Assembly: GCF_000725485.1 (NCBI RefSeq)
Contig: NZ_JOAG01000015.1
Coordinates: 248,001 to 312,000, forward strand
Length of the DNA: 64,000 bases
Source: Nonomuraea candida
Lineage (GTDB): Bacteria > Actinomycetota > Actinomycetes > Streptosporangiales > Streptosporangiaceae
Direction: 5' to 3'
The notes under the pieces were generated by a model. The model was not told the DNA's origin. It ran no database searches and saw nothing but the letters and a program-made list of their open reading frames with translations. The position numbers and the translations under genes were made by a program. This document shows positions 36,674-46,000 of the stretch, one piece after another (within the stretch, counting starts at the first letter, position 1; each line of letters opens with the position of its first letter).

Positions 36674-37796
36674 GCTGCGGCAGCTGAAGGACCGCCATGA
36701 CGCGCTGCCCGGCCCGGACGAGCGTACGGTCGCCGCGGCGCGCGCCCGCCTGCTCGCCCACGCGCACCGGTCCGGGCGCCGGTCTGTGCACCGGTCTGTG
36801 CACCGGTCCGGGCGGCGGCCACGGGCACGCCGCTTCCCCTTCACGTGGGGGCTGGGCCTGGCGGCGGCGATGACGGCCGCGGTGGTCGTGATCGTTCCCG
36901 TGGTGCGCGGCTCCGGCGACCCGGGGGACGCGGGACGGCCCGGCGCGCTCCCGACGGCCGGCCCCCGCCCGCCGGGCGCCACCGCACCGCCCACCGGCAC
37001 CGGCACCGGCACCGCGCCGCCGAGCGGTGAGCCGTCGTCGAGTGGCGGCCCGCTCCGGCTGCGCAAGGTCTCCAGCGCGGCGGACCTGGCGGGCAACGCG
37101 GCGGCGCTGGCGGCGGCCGGGCCCGATCCCAGGCCGGAGCCGCACCAGTGGGTGTACATCAAGACGGAGAGCGTCGCCGTCGCCGAGGACAGGAAGGGCA
37201 CGAAAACCTACGAGTTGTGGCGGCGGGCGGACGAGAAGAAGTCCGCCTACCTGGAGGACGGCCGGCTGAAGGTGGTCAAGGGGTCGGAGTTCGAGGTGAC
37301 GTACCCGTACCTGTTCTCCCTGCCGACCGACCCGGACGCCCTGCTCGCCCGCGTCTACGCGGACGTCGCCGCCGAGGACGCGAAGCGGCGGGCCGGCGCG
37401 CCTCGCGGGGTGAGGATTCCGCCGCTGACGGCCGAGCGGCGCGACGCGTGGGCGTTCCAGCACATCGTGCAGGGCATGCGCGACGCCGTGCTGCCCCGTA
37501 CGCTGCGCGCGGCCATGTACGGCGCGCTGGCCCGCATCCCCGGCGTCCGGTACGAGGCCCGGGCCAAGGACCTGGCGGGGCGGCCGGGGGTGACGCTGTA
37601 CCGGGTCCACGAGGGGTACCTGCGGGACGAGATCTTCGTGGATCGGGAGACGTACGAGTATCTGGGGTACCGCACGATCGCGGTGCGGGACCACAAGGAG
37701 CCGGGGGCGTTCGGCTCGGTCGAGAAGGGGCGGCTCTTCGGCTGGGGCAGCGTCGTGGCGAGCGGCATCGTGGACGAGCCGGGGCGGCGGCCCTGA
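36666..37796 (+). CDS. CU044_5270-family membrane protein (sigma-factor partner)
   Basis: A 376-residue protein of a family regularly encoded after this type of ECF sigma factor. It has a short cytoplasmic N-terminus with a small in-frame repeat (RSVHRSVHRSGRR), one membrane segment (residues about 58-80), a Pro/Thr/Gly linker with three GT pairs, and a large external domain (QWVYIKTESVAV, YLFSLPTDPDALLARVY, YLGYRTIAVRDHKEPG). The topology suggests a signal-sensing or anti-sigma role, which is not proven for the family. The start is GTG. Confidence 0.85.
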   Translation: MDELRQLKDRHDALPGPDERTVAAARARLLAHAHRSGRRSVHRSVHRSGRRPRARRFPFTWGLGLAAAMTAAVVVIVPVVRGSGDPGDAGRPGALPTAGPRPPGATAPPTGTGTGTAPPSGEPSSSGGPLRLRKVSSAADLAGNAAALAAAGPDPRPEPHQWVYIKTESVAVAEDRKGTKTYELWRRADEKKSAYLEDGRLKVVKGSEFEVTYPYLFSLPTDPDALLARVYADVAAEDAKRRAGAPRGVRIPPLTAERRDAWAFQHIVQGMRDAVLPRTLRAAMYGALARIPGVRYEARAKDLAGRPGVTLYRVHEGYLRDEIFVDRETYEYLGYRTIAVRDHKEPGAFGSVEKGRLFGWGSVVASGIVDEPGRRP

Positions 37797-37846
37797 TGGC
37801 GGCGGGCCCTGATCCAGCGGGGGTGGATCATCATCATGCGTCACTG

Positions 37847-37875
37847 TTGACGCGAACCGGATGAAAGGATACGTT
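37847..37875 (+). promoter_or_regulatory. promoter of the riboswitch-controlled cobalamin operon
   Basis: TTGACG (37847-37852), a 17-base spacer and TACGTT (37870-37875): a close match to the housekeeping consensus, placed so that transcription would start just before the riboswitch. Confidence 0.7.
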
Positions 37876-37881
37876 CCGGTA

Positions 37882-37995
37882 GATTTCACGGTTGTCCAAG
37901 GGAAATCCGGTGAGATGCCGGTGCGGACGCGCCACTGTATCCGGGACCCAGATCCCGGGAGCCAGGTCGCTTGGCGACCGTGACCTCACGACATG
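37882..37995 (+). promoter_or_regulatory. cobalamin riboswitch (upstream of the cbtB-like/chlID operon)
   Basis: The aptamer core is recognisable: GGGAA followed by a CCGGTGAGATGCCGG stem-loop, then the invariant GCCACTGT at 37931-37938, a CCGGGA/TCCCGG helix, and a diverged B12 box (GGGAGCCAGGTCGC) near 37957-37970. The downstream hairpin GGTCGC-TTG-GCGACC (37965-37979) overlaps the B12 box and could be the alternative fold. Adenosylcobalamin binding would lower expression of the genes that follow. The next start codon, with GAGGAGG, is at 38023. Confidence 0.9.
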
Positions 37996-38022
37996 GGACG
38001 CGTCAACCCTGAGGAGGTTCCC

Positions 38023-38280
38023 ATGAGTGGGCTCACCACTCCTTCCGCCCTTCCCGTGCCCCGCCCGGCCATCGCGCCGCCACGTCTCGCCTTCCTGGCA
38101 CGCGGCGCCGCCTCCCGGACGAGCGCCGTCTCCCGGGCGGGTGACACCTCCGGGGCCCGCGTCGTTTCCCGGGCGGGTGCCATCTTCCGGGCGGGTGCCT
38201 TCTCTCGGGCGGGTGCCATCTCCCGGGCCGGCGCTGTCCCCTGCGACGGGCGGCGTCTCGTCGGCCTGCCCGGCCGCTGA
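38023..38280 (+). CDS. probable degenerate CbtB-like cobalt transporter protein
   Basis: An 85-residue frame directly behind the riboswitch with a strong GAGGAGG site. In many actinomycetes a cobalamin riboswitch is followed by cbtB, a small one-helix protein ending close to HDARHLLGFPCH. This frame ends CDGRRLVGLPGR, which keeps Asp, Arg, Leu, Gly and Pro and the distance to the stop but has lost the metal-binding His and Cys residues. The middle, where the membrane helix should be, is an 18-base repeat coding for SRAGAI, SRAGAV and the like. I infer a decayed cbtB; the translation signals remain intact. No cbtA follows. Confidence 0.4.
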   Translation: MSGLTTPSALPVPRPAIAPPRLAFLARGAASRTSAVSRAGDTSGARVVSRAGAIFRAGAFSRAGAISRAGAVPCDGRRLVGLPGR

Positions 38281-38678
38281 GGTCCCCGCAGGCACCCCGC
38301 CGGTCAAGATCCGCCGGTGCCGGCACTTCTCACCGGGCACGACCGCTTCCGGACGGGACGCGATCGACAGATCCCGAACCGGAAACGTGTCCGGCGGCAG
38401 TGGCCGGTCGCGGGGCCGGTCGCGGGGCCGGTCGCGGGGCCGGTCGCGGGGCCGGTCGCGGGGCCGGTCGCGGGGCCGGTCGCGGGGCCGGTCGCGGCCA
38501 TGGCCGGTCTCCGGTGCCCCGTGGCCGGGGCCGGTGGCCGGTGGCCGGGGCCGGTGGTGCCTCCGGCGGGGCCGACAGCCGTACCCCTGACCCAGGAAAG
38601 ACCCCGCGTCCCTGCCCACCGCGCCGGCCCTCGCGAGAGACGGCCGGCAGGGCGCGCCGATCGAAAGGTCTGGAAGTT
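38281..38678. other. gene-free stretch between the cbtB-like frame and chlID
   Basis: 398 bases with no supportable gene. It contains the 12-base tandem array described next and imperfect GGCCGG-rich flanks. Open frames across it are repeat artefacts. Confidence 0.7.
38404..38499. repeat. 12-base tandem repeat upstream of chlID
   Basis: Seven perfect copies and one imperfect copy of CCGGTCGCGGGG in the presumed leader or spacer of the cobalamin operon. Each unit is self-complementary enough (CCGG) to form weak hairpins. Confidence 0.95.
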
Positions 38679-41054
38679 GTGATCGTCACCTATCCGTTCA
38701 GCGCCGTGGTCGGGCTCACCGACCTGAAGCTGGCGCTGGTGCTCAACGCCGTCTCCCCCAGGGTGGGCGGCGTGCTCGTACGCGGGGAGAAGGGCACGGC
38801 CAAGTCCACGATCGTCCGGGCGCTGGCGGCCCAGCTTCCCGCCGTGGACGTGGTGCCCGGCTGCCGCTTCGCCTGCGACCCGGCCGCGCCCGCCCCCGAC
38901 TGCCCGGACGGCCCGCACGAGCCGGGGAGCGGGGGCGTCAGCCGTCCCGCCGCGCTGGTGGAGCTGCCGGTGGGCGCGTCGGAGGACCGGCTGGTCGGCT
39001 CCCTCGACGTGGAGCGGGCGCTGACGGACGGGGTGAAGGCCTTCGAGCCCGGCCTGCTGGCCGCCGCGCACCGCGGCGTGCTGTACGTGGACGAGGTGAA
39101 CCTGCTCCACGACCACCTCGTCGACCTGCTGCTCGACGCCGCCGCGCTGGGCACGTGCTACGTGGAGCGCGAGTCCGTCTCCGTACGCCACGCCGCCCGC
39201 TTCCTGCTCGTGGGCACCATGAACCCGGAGGAGGGGGAGCTGCGCCCGCAGCTGCTCGACAGGTTCGGGCTGACCGTGGAGGTCAGGGCGTCCAGGGAGC
39301 CCGCCGAGCGGGCCGAGGTGGTGCGCCGGCGGCTCGCCTTCGACGCCGCGCCCGAGGAGTTCGCGGCCGGGTGGGCGGCCGAGGAGGCGGCGCTGGCCGC
39401 GCGGATCGCCGCCGCCCGGAGCCGGGTGCCGGAGGTGCGGCTGCCCGACGCGCGGCTGCGGCAGATCGCGGCGGTGTGCGCGGCGTTCGAGGTGGACGGG
39501 CTCCGCGCCGACCTCGTCACGGCCAACGCCGCCATCGCGCACGCCGCCTGGCAGGGCCGGGACCGGGTGACGACGGAGGACGTGCGCGCCGCGGCCCGCC
39601 TGTCGCTGCCGCACCGGCGGCGGCGGGACCCGTTCGACGCGCCGGGGCTGGACGAGGCGCTGCTGGACGAGCTGCTGGAGCGCACGTCGGGCGACGACCC
39701 GGACGACGACCCGCCCGGCGGCCCCGGCGCGGGCGATGACACCGGTCCCGGCGGCGGCTCCGACGGAGGTGCCGGTCCTGACGGTGGTCCGGGCGAGGGC
39801 GCCGGGCCGGACGGCGCCGGCGGTCCGGGCGAGGGCTCCGCGCCGGACCGGCATGGCGGTCAGGCCGGCCGCGGGCCGGGCGGCGGGGGCGACAGCGGGC
39901 GCCGCGACGGCGCGGATGCGTTCGGAGCCAGGACGGACCCGTTCGGGTCCGGGACCGACGCGCAGGGCGGCGGCGGGGCCGGGCAGGCAGGCGGGGCCGG
40001 GCGGGGAGAGGGGTCCGAGGCCGCCGGGGACGGCACGCAACAGGGCACCGGCGGCGAAGGGCCCGGCGGGGAAGGACGGGTGGCCGGGGTGGCGCGGCCG
40101 TACCGGGTGCCGCTGCTGGACGTGCCGGGCATCGGTGAGGGGGCGGCGGGCCGGCGGTCGCGCTCGCGGACCCCGCACGGCCGGGCCACCGGCTCGCGGC
40201 GCCCGTCGGGACGGCTGCGCGACCTGCACGTGGCCGCGACGGTGCGGGCGGCGGCGCCGTACCAGAAGGAGCGCGGGCGCACCGGGCCCGGGCTGGTGCT
40301 GCGCGGGGACGATCTGCGCGAGGTGGTGCGGGAGGGCCGGGAGGGCAACCTCGTGCTGTTCGCCGTGGACGCCAGCGGCTCGATGGCGGCCCGCAAGCGG
40401 ATGACCGCCGTCAAGACGGCCGTGCTCAGCCTGCTGCTCGACGCCTACCAGCGGCGCGACAAGGTGGGCCTGGTGACGTTCCGGGGCTCGGGCGCGGAGG
40501 TGGCGCTGCCGCCGACGTCGTCGGTCGAGGTGGGGGCGGCGCGGCTGCGCACCCTGGCGACCGGCGGGCGCACGCCGCTGGCGGCGGGGCTGGTGCGGGC
40601 GGCGGAGGTGCTGCGCGTCGAACGGCTGCGCGACCCCTCCAGGCGGCCCCTGCTCGTCCTGGTGACCGACGGCCGCGCGACGGCGGGCGGCGACGTGGAC
40701 CGGGCCGCCGCCCTGCTGGCGGGCACGGCCGTGGTCGTCGTGGACTGCGAGAGCGGCCCCGTGCGGCTCGGCCTCGCGGTACGGCTGGCGGCGCGGCTGC
40801 GCGGGCGGCTCGTACCGCTCGACGAGCTGGCCGACCTCGGCACGGTCGTCCGCGACCACCGGACAGGCGGCCAGCTGACGGGCGGCCGGCGGACGGGCGG
40901 CCAGCGGACGGGCGGCCGGCGGACGCGGAACCACGACACCCGCGGCCACCGGACGCGCGACGGCAGATCGCGCGACGGCGGATCACATGGTGACAGGACG
41001 CGTGAGGACAGGATGCAGGGCGACAGGCCCCGTAACTACAGGAAGGCTGGTTGA
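38679..41054 (+). CDS. magnesium-chelatase-type ChlI/ChlD fusion (cobaltochelatase partner)
   Basis: A 791-residue protein. Residues 1-330 are the AAA+ ChlI-like half with Walker A GEKGTAKST and Walker B VLYVDEVNLL. An acidic, Gly/Pro/Asp-rich linker fills about 335-475. A ChlD-like half with a VWA domain and MIDAS motif FAVDASGSMAAR near residue 565 follows. Such proteins stand in for CobS/CobT and drive cobalt insertion by CobN, which lies nearby. The GTG at 38679 has GGAAG upstream. The last 60 residues are an Arg/Gly repeat tail (TGGQ, TGGRR) ending at the overlap with cobO. Confidence 0.92.
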   Translation: MIVTYPFSAVVGLTDLKLALVLNAVSPRVGGVLVRGEKGTAKSTIVRALAAQLPAVDVVPGCRFACDPAAPAPDCPDGPHEPGSGGVSRPAALVELPVGASEDRLVGSLDVERALTDGVKAFEPGLLAAAHRGVLYVDEVNLLHDHLVDLLLDAAALGTCYVERESVSVRHAARFLLVGTMNPEEGELRPQLLDRFGLTVEVRASREPAERAEVVRRRLAFDAAPEEFAAGWAAEEAALAARIAAARSRVPEVRLPDARLRQIAAVCAAFEVDGLRADLVTANAAIAHAAWQGRDRVTTEDVRAAARLSLPHRRRRDPFDAPGLDEALLDELLERTSGDDPDDDPPGGPGAGDDTGPGGGSDGGAGPDGGPGEGAGPDGAGGPGEGSAPDRHGGQAGRGPGGGGDSGRRDGADAFGARTDPFGSGTDAQGGGGAGQAGGAGRGEGSEAAGDGTQQGTGGEGPGGEGRVAGVARPYRVPLLDVPGIGEGAAGRRSRSRTPHGRATGSRRPSGRLRDLHVAATVRAAAPYQKERGRTGPGLVLRGDDLREVVREGREGNLVLFAVDASGSMAARKRMTAVKTAVLSLLLDAYQRRDKVGLVTFRGSGAEVALPPTSSVEVGAARLRTLATGGRTPLAAGLVRAAEVLRVERLRDPSRRPLLVLVTDGRATAGGDVDRAAALLAGTAVVVVDCESGPVRLGLAVRLAARLRGRLVPLDELADLGTVVRDHRTGGQLTGGRRTGGQRTGGRRTRNHDTRGHRTRDGRSRDGGSHGDRTREDRMQGDRPRNYRKAG
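40855..41051 (+). repeat. in-frame repeat tail at the chlID 3' end
   Basis: ACGGGCGGCC-type units of about 15 bases code for TGGQL, TGGRR, TGGQR and decay into an Arg/Asp/His-rich tail. The array abuts the TTGA overlap with cobO. Confidence 0.7.
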
Positions 41055-41659
41055 GGATGCCGCAGGGGAAGCCCGCCATGGTGCCCGACGACGGGCTCAC
41101 CACCCGGCAGCGCCGCACCAGGCCGCTGCTGATGGTGCACACCGGTCCGGGCAAGGGCAAGTCGACCGCCGCCTTCGGGATGGCGCTGCGGGCCTGGAAC
41201 CAGGGCTGGCCGGTCGGGGTGTTCCAGTTCGTGAAGTCGGCCAAGTGGCGCATCGGCGAGGAGCGGGCGCTCAGGGTGCTCGGCGACAGCGGCGAGGGCG
41301 GCCCGGTGACCTGGCACAAGATGGGCGAGGGCTGGTCGTGGATCCAGCGGCCGGGCGCCGAGGAGGACCACGCGGCCGACGCCCGCGAGGGGTGGGAGCA
41401 GATCAAGCGGGACCTGGCGGCCGAGACGTACCGGTTCTACGTGCTGGACGAGTTCACCTACCCGCTGAAGTGGGGGTGGCTGGACCTGGACGACGTGCTG
41501 GCGGCGCTCACGCGGCGGCCGGGGAACCAGCACGTGGTGATCACCGGCAGGGACGCGCCCGAGCGGCTGGTCGAGGCGGCCGATCTGGTGACGGAGATGG
41601 GCAAGGTACGCCACCCCATGGACGCCGGGCAGAAGGGCCAGAAGGGCATCGAGTGGTGA
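41051..41659 (+). CDS. cobO: cob(I)yrinic acid a,c-diamide adenosyltransferase
   Basis: A 202-residue CobO/BtuR-family enzyme: P-loop TGPGKGKSTAAFG near residue 33, then VGVFQFVKSAKWR and FYVLDEFTYPLKWGW, diagnostic of the family. It adds the adenosyl ligand to the corrinoid. I place the start at a TTG that overlaps the chlID stop (TTGA) with GGAAGG five bases upstream; an ATG two codons later has its purine-rich site too close. The stop overlaps the CobB GTG. Confidence 0.95.
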   Translation: MRMPQGKPAMVPDDGLTTRQRRTRPLLMVHTGPGKGKSTAAFGMALRAWNQGWPVGVFQFVKSAKWRIGEERALRVLGDSGEGGPVTWHKMGEGWSWIQRPGAEEDHAADAREGWEQIKRDLAAETYRFYVLDEFTYPLKWGWLDLDDVLAALTRRPGNQHVVITGRDAPERLVEAADLVTEMGKVRHPMDAGQKGQKGIEW

Positions 41660-43059
41660 TTCCCCGGCTCGTCGTGGCGGCGCCGTCGTCCGGCAGCGGC
41701 AAGACGACGGTGGCCACCGGGCTCATGGCGGCGCTGCGGGCCCGTGGCCTGCGCGTCTCGCCGCACAAGGTGGGCCCCGACTACATCGACCCCGGCTACC
41801 ACGCGCTGGCCACCGGCCGTCCCGGGCGCAACCTGGACCCGTGGCTGCAGGGTGAGGAGCGGGTGGCGCCGCTGTTCCTGCACGGGGCGGCGGGGTGCGA
41901 CGTGGCGGTGGTCGAGGGCGTGATGGGGCTGTTCGACGGGCGCGGGGAGACGGACTTCGCCTCCACCGCGCACGTCGCCAGGCTGCTGGACGCGCCCGTG
42001 GTGCTGGTGCTGGACGTGGCGCGGCAGAGCCGGTCGGTGGCGGCGGTGGTGCACGGGTTCGCCACGTTCGACGCGCGGGTGCGGGTGGCCGGGGTGGTGC
42101 TCAACCGGGTCGGGTCGGAGCGGCACGCCGAGCTGTGCCGGGCGGCGCTGGCCGAGGCGGGCGTGCCGGTGCTGGGGGCGATCCCGCGCGACGAGGCCGT
42201 GTTCACGCCCTCGCGCCATCTGGGGCTGGTGCCGGCGGCGGAGCGGGGGGCCGAGGCGGTGGCGGCGGTGGAGCGGCTGGGCGCGCTGGTGTCCCGTACG
42301 TGCGACCTCGGCGCGCTGCTGCGCCTGGCCGGGTCGGCGCCCCCGCTGGCCACCTCCCCCTGGAGCCCCGGCGACGCCGTGACACACGGCACCGGTGACG
42401 GGGCCGGGCACGGCCGTGACGGGGCCGGCGGCGGGGGCCGAGGGCGGCCCGTGGTGGCGGTGGCGGGCGGGGCGGCGTTCACGTTCGGCTACGCCGAGCA
42501 CGTCGAGCTGCTGCGGGCGGCCGGCGCGGACGTCGTGACCTTCGACCCGCTGCGCGACGAGCGGCTGCCCGACGGGACCGGCGGGCTGGTGTTCGGCGGC
42601 GGCTTCCCCGAGGTGTACGCCGCCGAACTGGCCGCCAACGAGCCGCTGCGCGCGCGGGTCGCCGCCTTCGCCGGGCCGATCGCGGCCGAGTGCGCGGGCC
42701 TGCTGTACCTGTGCGAGGAGCTGGACGGGCGGCCCATGTGCGGGCGCGTCCCCGGACGGGCGTCGATGACCTCCCGGCTCACGCTCGGCTACCGGGAGGC
42801 CGTCGCGCTCGGCCGCTCGCCGCTGACCAGGCCGGGCGAGCGCTACCGGGGCCACGAGTTCCACCGCACCGCCGTGCGGTACGCCGCCGCGCCGCTGTTC
42901 CGCTGGGAGAACACCCCCGCCCGCCCCGGCGCGGAGGGCGCCGACGGGTACGGCGACGCCCTGGTGACGGCGTCGTACCTGCACCTGCACTGGGCGGGCG
43001 GCCCCGGGCACGCTCAGCGGCTCGTGTCGTCCTCCAGGTCGCCCTCCGTCTTGAGATAG
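41656..43059 (+). CDS. cobB: cobyrinic acid a,c-diamide synthase (hydrogenobyrinic acid amidase)
   Basis: A 467-residue amidotransferase: P-loop APSSGSGKTTVATG at the N-terminus, KVGPDYIDPGYH, and a C-terminal class I glutaminase domain with the nucleophile in AAECAGLLYLCEEL near residue 350. It amidates carboxylates a and c of the corrin ring using ATP and glutamine. A Gly/His-rich linker near residue 240 separates the domains. The GTG overlaps the cobO stop. Its last 46 bases overlap the end of the convergent cobN gene. Confidence 0.95.
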   Translation: MIPRLVVAAPSSGSGKTTVATGLMAALRARGLRVSPHKVGPDYIDPGYHALATGRPGRNLDPWLQGEERVAPLFLHGAAGCDVAVVEGVMGLFDGRGETDFASTAHVARLLDAPVVLVLDVARQSRSVAAVVHGFATFDARVRVAGVVLNRVGSERHAELCRAALAEAGVPVLGAIPRDEAVFTPSRHLGLVPAAERGAEAVAAVERLGALVSRTCDLGALLRLAGSAPPLATSPWSPGDAVTHGTGDGAGHGRDGAGGGGRGRPVVAVAGGAAFTFGYAEHVELLRAAGADVVTFDPLRDERLPDGTGGLVFGGGFPEVYAAELAANEPLRARVAAFAGPIAAECAGLLYLCEELDGRPMCGRVPGRASMTSRLTLGYREAVALGRSPLTRPGERYRGHEFHRTAVRYAAAPLFRWENTPARPGAEGADGYGDALVTASYLHLHWAGGPGHAQRLVSSSRSPSVLR

Positions 43060-46000
43060 ACCTCCTGCAGCCCGCGCAGCACGTCCGGGTCGGGGTGCTC
43101 CCACATCCCGCGCTCGGCGGCCTCGAGAAGGCGCTCGGCGATGCCGTGCAGCGCCCACGGGTTCGACTCGGCCATGAACGCCTGGTTCTCGGGGTCGAGC
43201 ACGTACGTCTCGGTCAGCTTGTCGTACATCCAGTCGGCCACCACGCCGGTGGTGGCGTCGTAGCCGAACAGGTAGTCGACGGTGGCGGCCAGCTCGAAGG
43301 CGCCCTTGTACCCGTGCCGCCGCATCGCCGCCAGCCAGCGCGGGTTGACCACCCTGGCGCGGAAGATGCGCGCGGTCTCCTCCGACAGGGTCCTGGTGCG
43401 TACGGCGTCGGGACGCGTGCTGTCGCCGATGTAGGCGGCCGGAGCCCTGCCGGTGAGGGCGCGGACGGTGGCGACCATGCCGCCGTGGTACTGGAAGTAG
43501 TCGTCGGAGTCGGCGATGTCGTGCTCGCGGCTGTCGACGTTCTTCGCGGCCACGGCGATGCGGCGGTAGGCGTCCTCCATCTGCGGGCGGGCCGCCACGC
43601 CGTCGAGGTCGCGGCCGTAGGCGAAGCCGCCCCACACCGCGTACACCTCGGCCAGGTCCGCGTCGTCGCGCCAGTTGCGGCTGTCGATCAGCGGCAGCAG
43701 CCCGGCCCCGTACGCGCCGGGCGCGGAGCCGAAGACGCGCATCGTGGCCGTGCGCTCGTCGGCGCCGCTGCCGGCGACGTGGGCGCGGACGTAGTTGTGC
43801 TCGTGCGGCTCGTCCAGGCCGGCGACCAGGCGTACGGCGTCGTCCAGCATGGCCACCACGTGCGGGAAGGCGTCGCGGAAGAAGCCGCTGATGCGCACCG
43901 TCACGTCGATCCTGGGCCGGGCCAGCTCGGCGAGCGGGATCGGCTCCAGGCGCGTGACGCGGCGGGAGGCCTCGTCCCACTCGGGGCGCACGCCCAGCAG
44001 CGCGAGCACCTCGGCCACGTCGTCGCCCGCCGTGCGCATGGCGCTGGTGCCCCAGACGGACAGGCCCACCGAGCGCGGCCACTCCCCCGTGTCGGCCCGG
44101 TAGCGCTCCAGCAGCGACTCCGCCATCGCCTGCCCCGTCTCCCACGCCAGCCGGCTCGGCACCGCGCGGGGATCGACGGAGTAGAAGTTGCGGCCGGTCG
44201 GCAGCACGTTGACCAGGCCGCGCAGCGGCGACCCGCTCGGCCCCGCCGGCACGTAGCCGCCGTCCAGGGCGTGCAGGACGTGGTCGAGCTCGTCGGTGGT
44301 TCGGGCCAGGCGCGGCACCATCTCCGTGGCGGCGAAGGCGAGCACGCGGGTGACCAGCCCGACGTCATGACCCCCGGCCGGCCCGCTTTCCGAAGCCGCC
44401 TCCGGAACCTCCGCGACTTCCGGCGTCTCGCGGGCCGGGGCCGCTTCCGTGACCTGCGGAGCCGCCTCCGCGAAGGCGGTCTGCGGAGCCGTCCGGGCGA
44501 GCACGGAGCGTGCCACCTCCGGGGCCGCCTCCGGCGCCCAGCCGCGTTCCTCCATGCCCTCCACCAGGGCGCGGGCGACCGCCTCGGCCCGGTCCACCGC
44601 GCCCAGCCCGGCCGTGCCGTCCTCGGCCAGGCCGAGCGCCTCGCGCAGGCCGGGCAGCGTCTCGCGGCCCGCCCACATCTGCCGGGCCCGCAACATGGCC
44701 AGCACCAGGTCGACCCGCACCCGCCCGGCGGGCGCCTGGCCGAGCACGTGCAGCCCGTCGCGGATCTGCGCGTCCTTGACCTCGCACAACCAGCCGTCCA
44801 CGTGCAGCAGGAAGTCGTCGAACTCGCTGTCGTGCGGCCGGTCGGCCAGCCCCAGGTCGTGGTCGAGGCGGGCGGCCTGGATCAGCGTCCAGATCTGCGC
44901 GCGGATGGCGGGCAGCTTGGCCGGGTCCATGGCGGCGATGGTGGCGTGCTCGTCGAGGAGCTGCTCCAGCCGGGCGATGTCCCCGTACGTCTCCGCCCGC
45001 GCCATCGGCGGCACCAGGTGGTCGACCAGCACGGCGTGCGCCCGCCGCTTGGCCTGCGTCCCCTCGCCCGGGTCGTTGACCAGGAAGGGGTAGACCAGCG
45101 GCAGGTCCCCGATCGCCGCGTCCGTGGCGCACGCGGCCGACATGCCGGCCGACTTGCCCGGCAGCCACTCCAGGTTGCCGTGCTTGCCCACGTGCACCAT
45201 CGCGTGCGCGCCGAACTCGGCCGACAGCCAGCGGTAGGCGGCCAGGTAGTGGTGGCTGGGCGGCAGCTCGGGGTCGTGGTAGATGGCGATGGGGTTCTCG
45301 CCGAAGCCGCGCGGCGGCTGCACCATGACCACGAGGTTCCCGGCGCGCAGCGCGGCCAGCACGATGTCCGTCCCGTGCTCGCCCTCGTGCACGAACAGCT
45401 CGCCGGGCGGCGGGCCCCAGTGCCGCTCCATGGCGGCGCGCAGCTCTTCGGGCAGCGTCCGGTACCACCGCTCGTAGGAGGCGGCGGAGATCCGCACCGG
45501 GTTGCCGGCCAGGTGCTCCTCGGTCAGCCAGTCCTGGTCCTGCCCGCCGGCCGCGATCAGCGCGTGGATGAGGGCGTCGCCGTCCTGCTCGGCCACGCCG
45601 GGGAAGCCCTCGCCCAGGTCGTAGCCGGCCTCGGCGAGCCGGGCCAGCAGCCGTACGGTGCTGGCCGGGGTGTCCAGGCCGACGGCGTTGCCGACGCGGG
45701 AGTGCTTGGTCGGGTACGCCGACAGCATCACGACCAGGCGCCGCTCGGCGGGCGGGACGTGGCGCAGCAGGCCGTGCCGCACCGCGATGCCGGCCACCCG
45801 CGCGGCCCGCTCGGGGTCGGCGGCGTAGACGGTCAGCCCGTCCTCGTCGATCTCCTTGAACGAGAACGGCACCGTGATGATCCGCCCGTCGAACTCGGGG
45901 ATCGCCACCTGGGAGGCGGCGTCCAGCGGCGACAGGCCGTCGTCGTTCTCCTCCCACGCCGTCCTGCCGGTGGTCAGGCAGAGGCCCTGGAGGATCGGCA

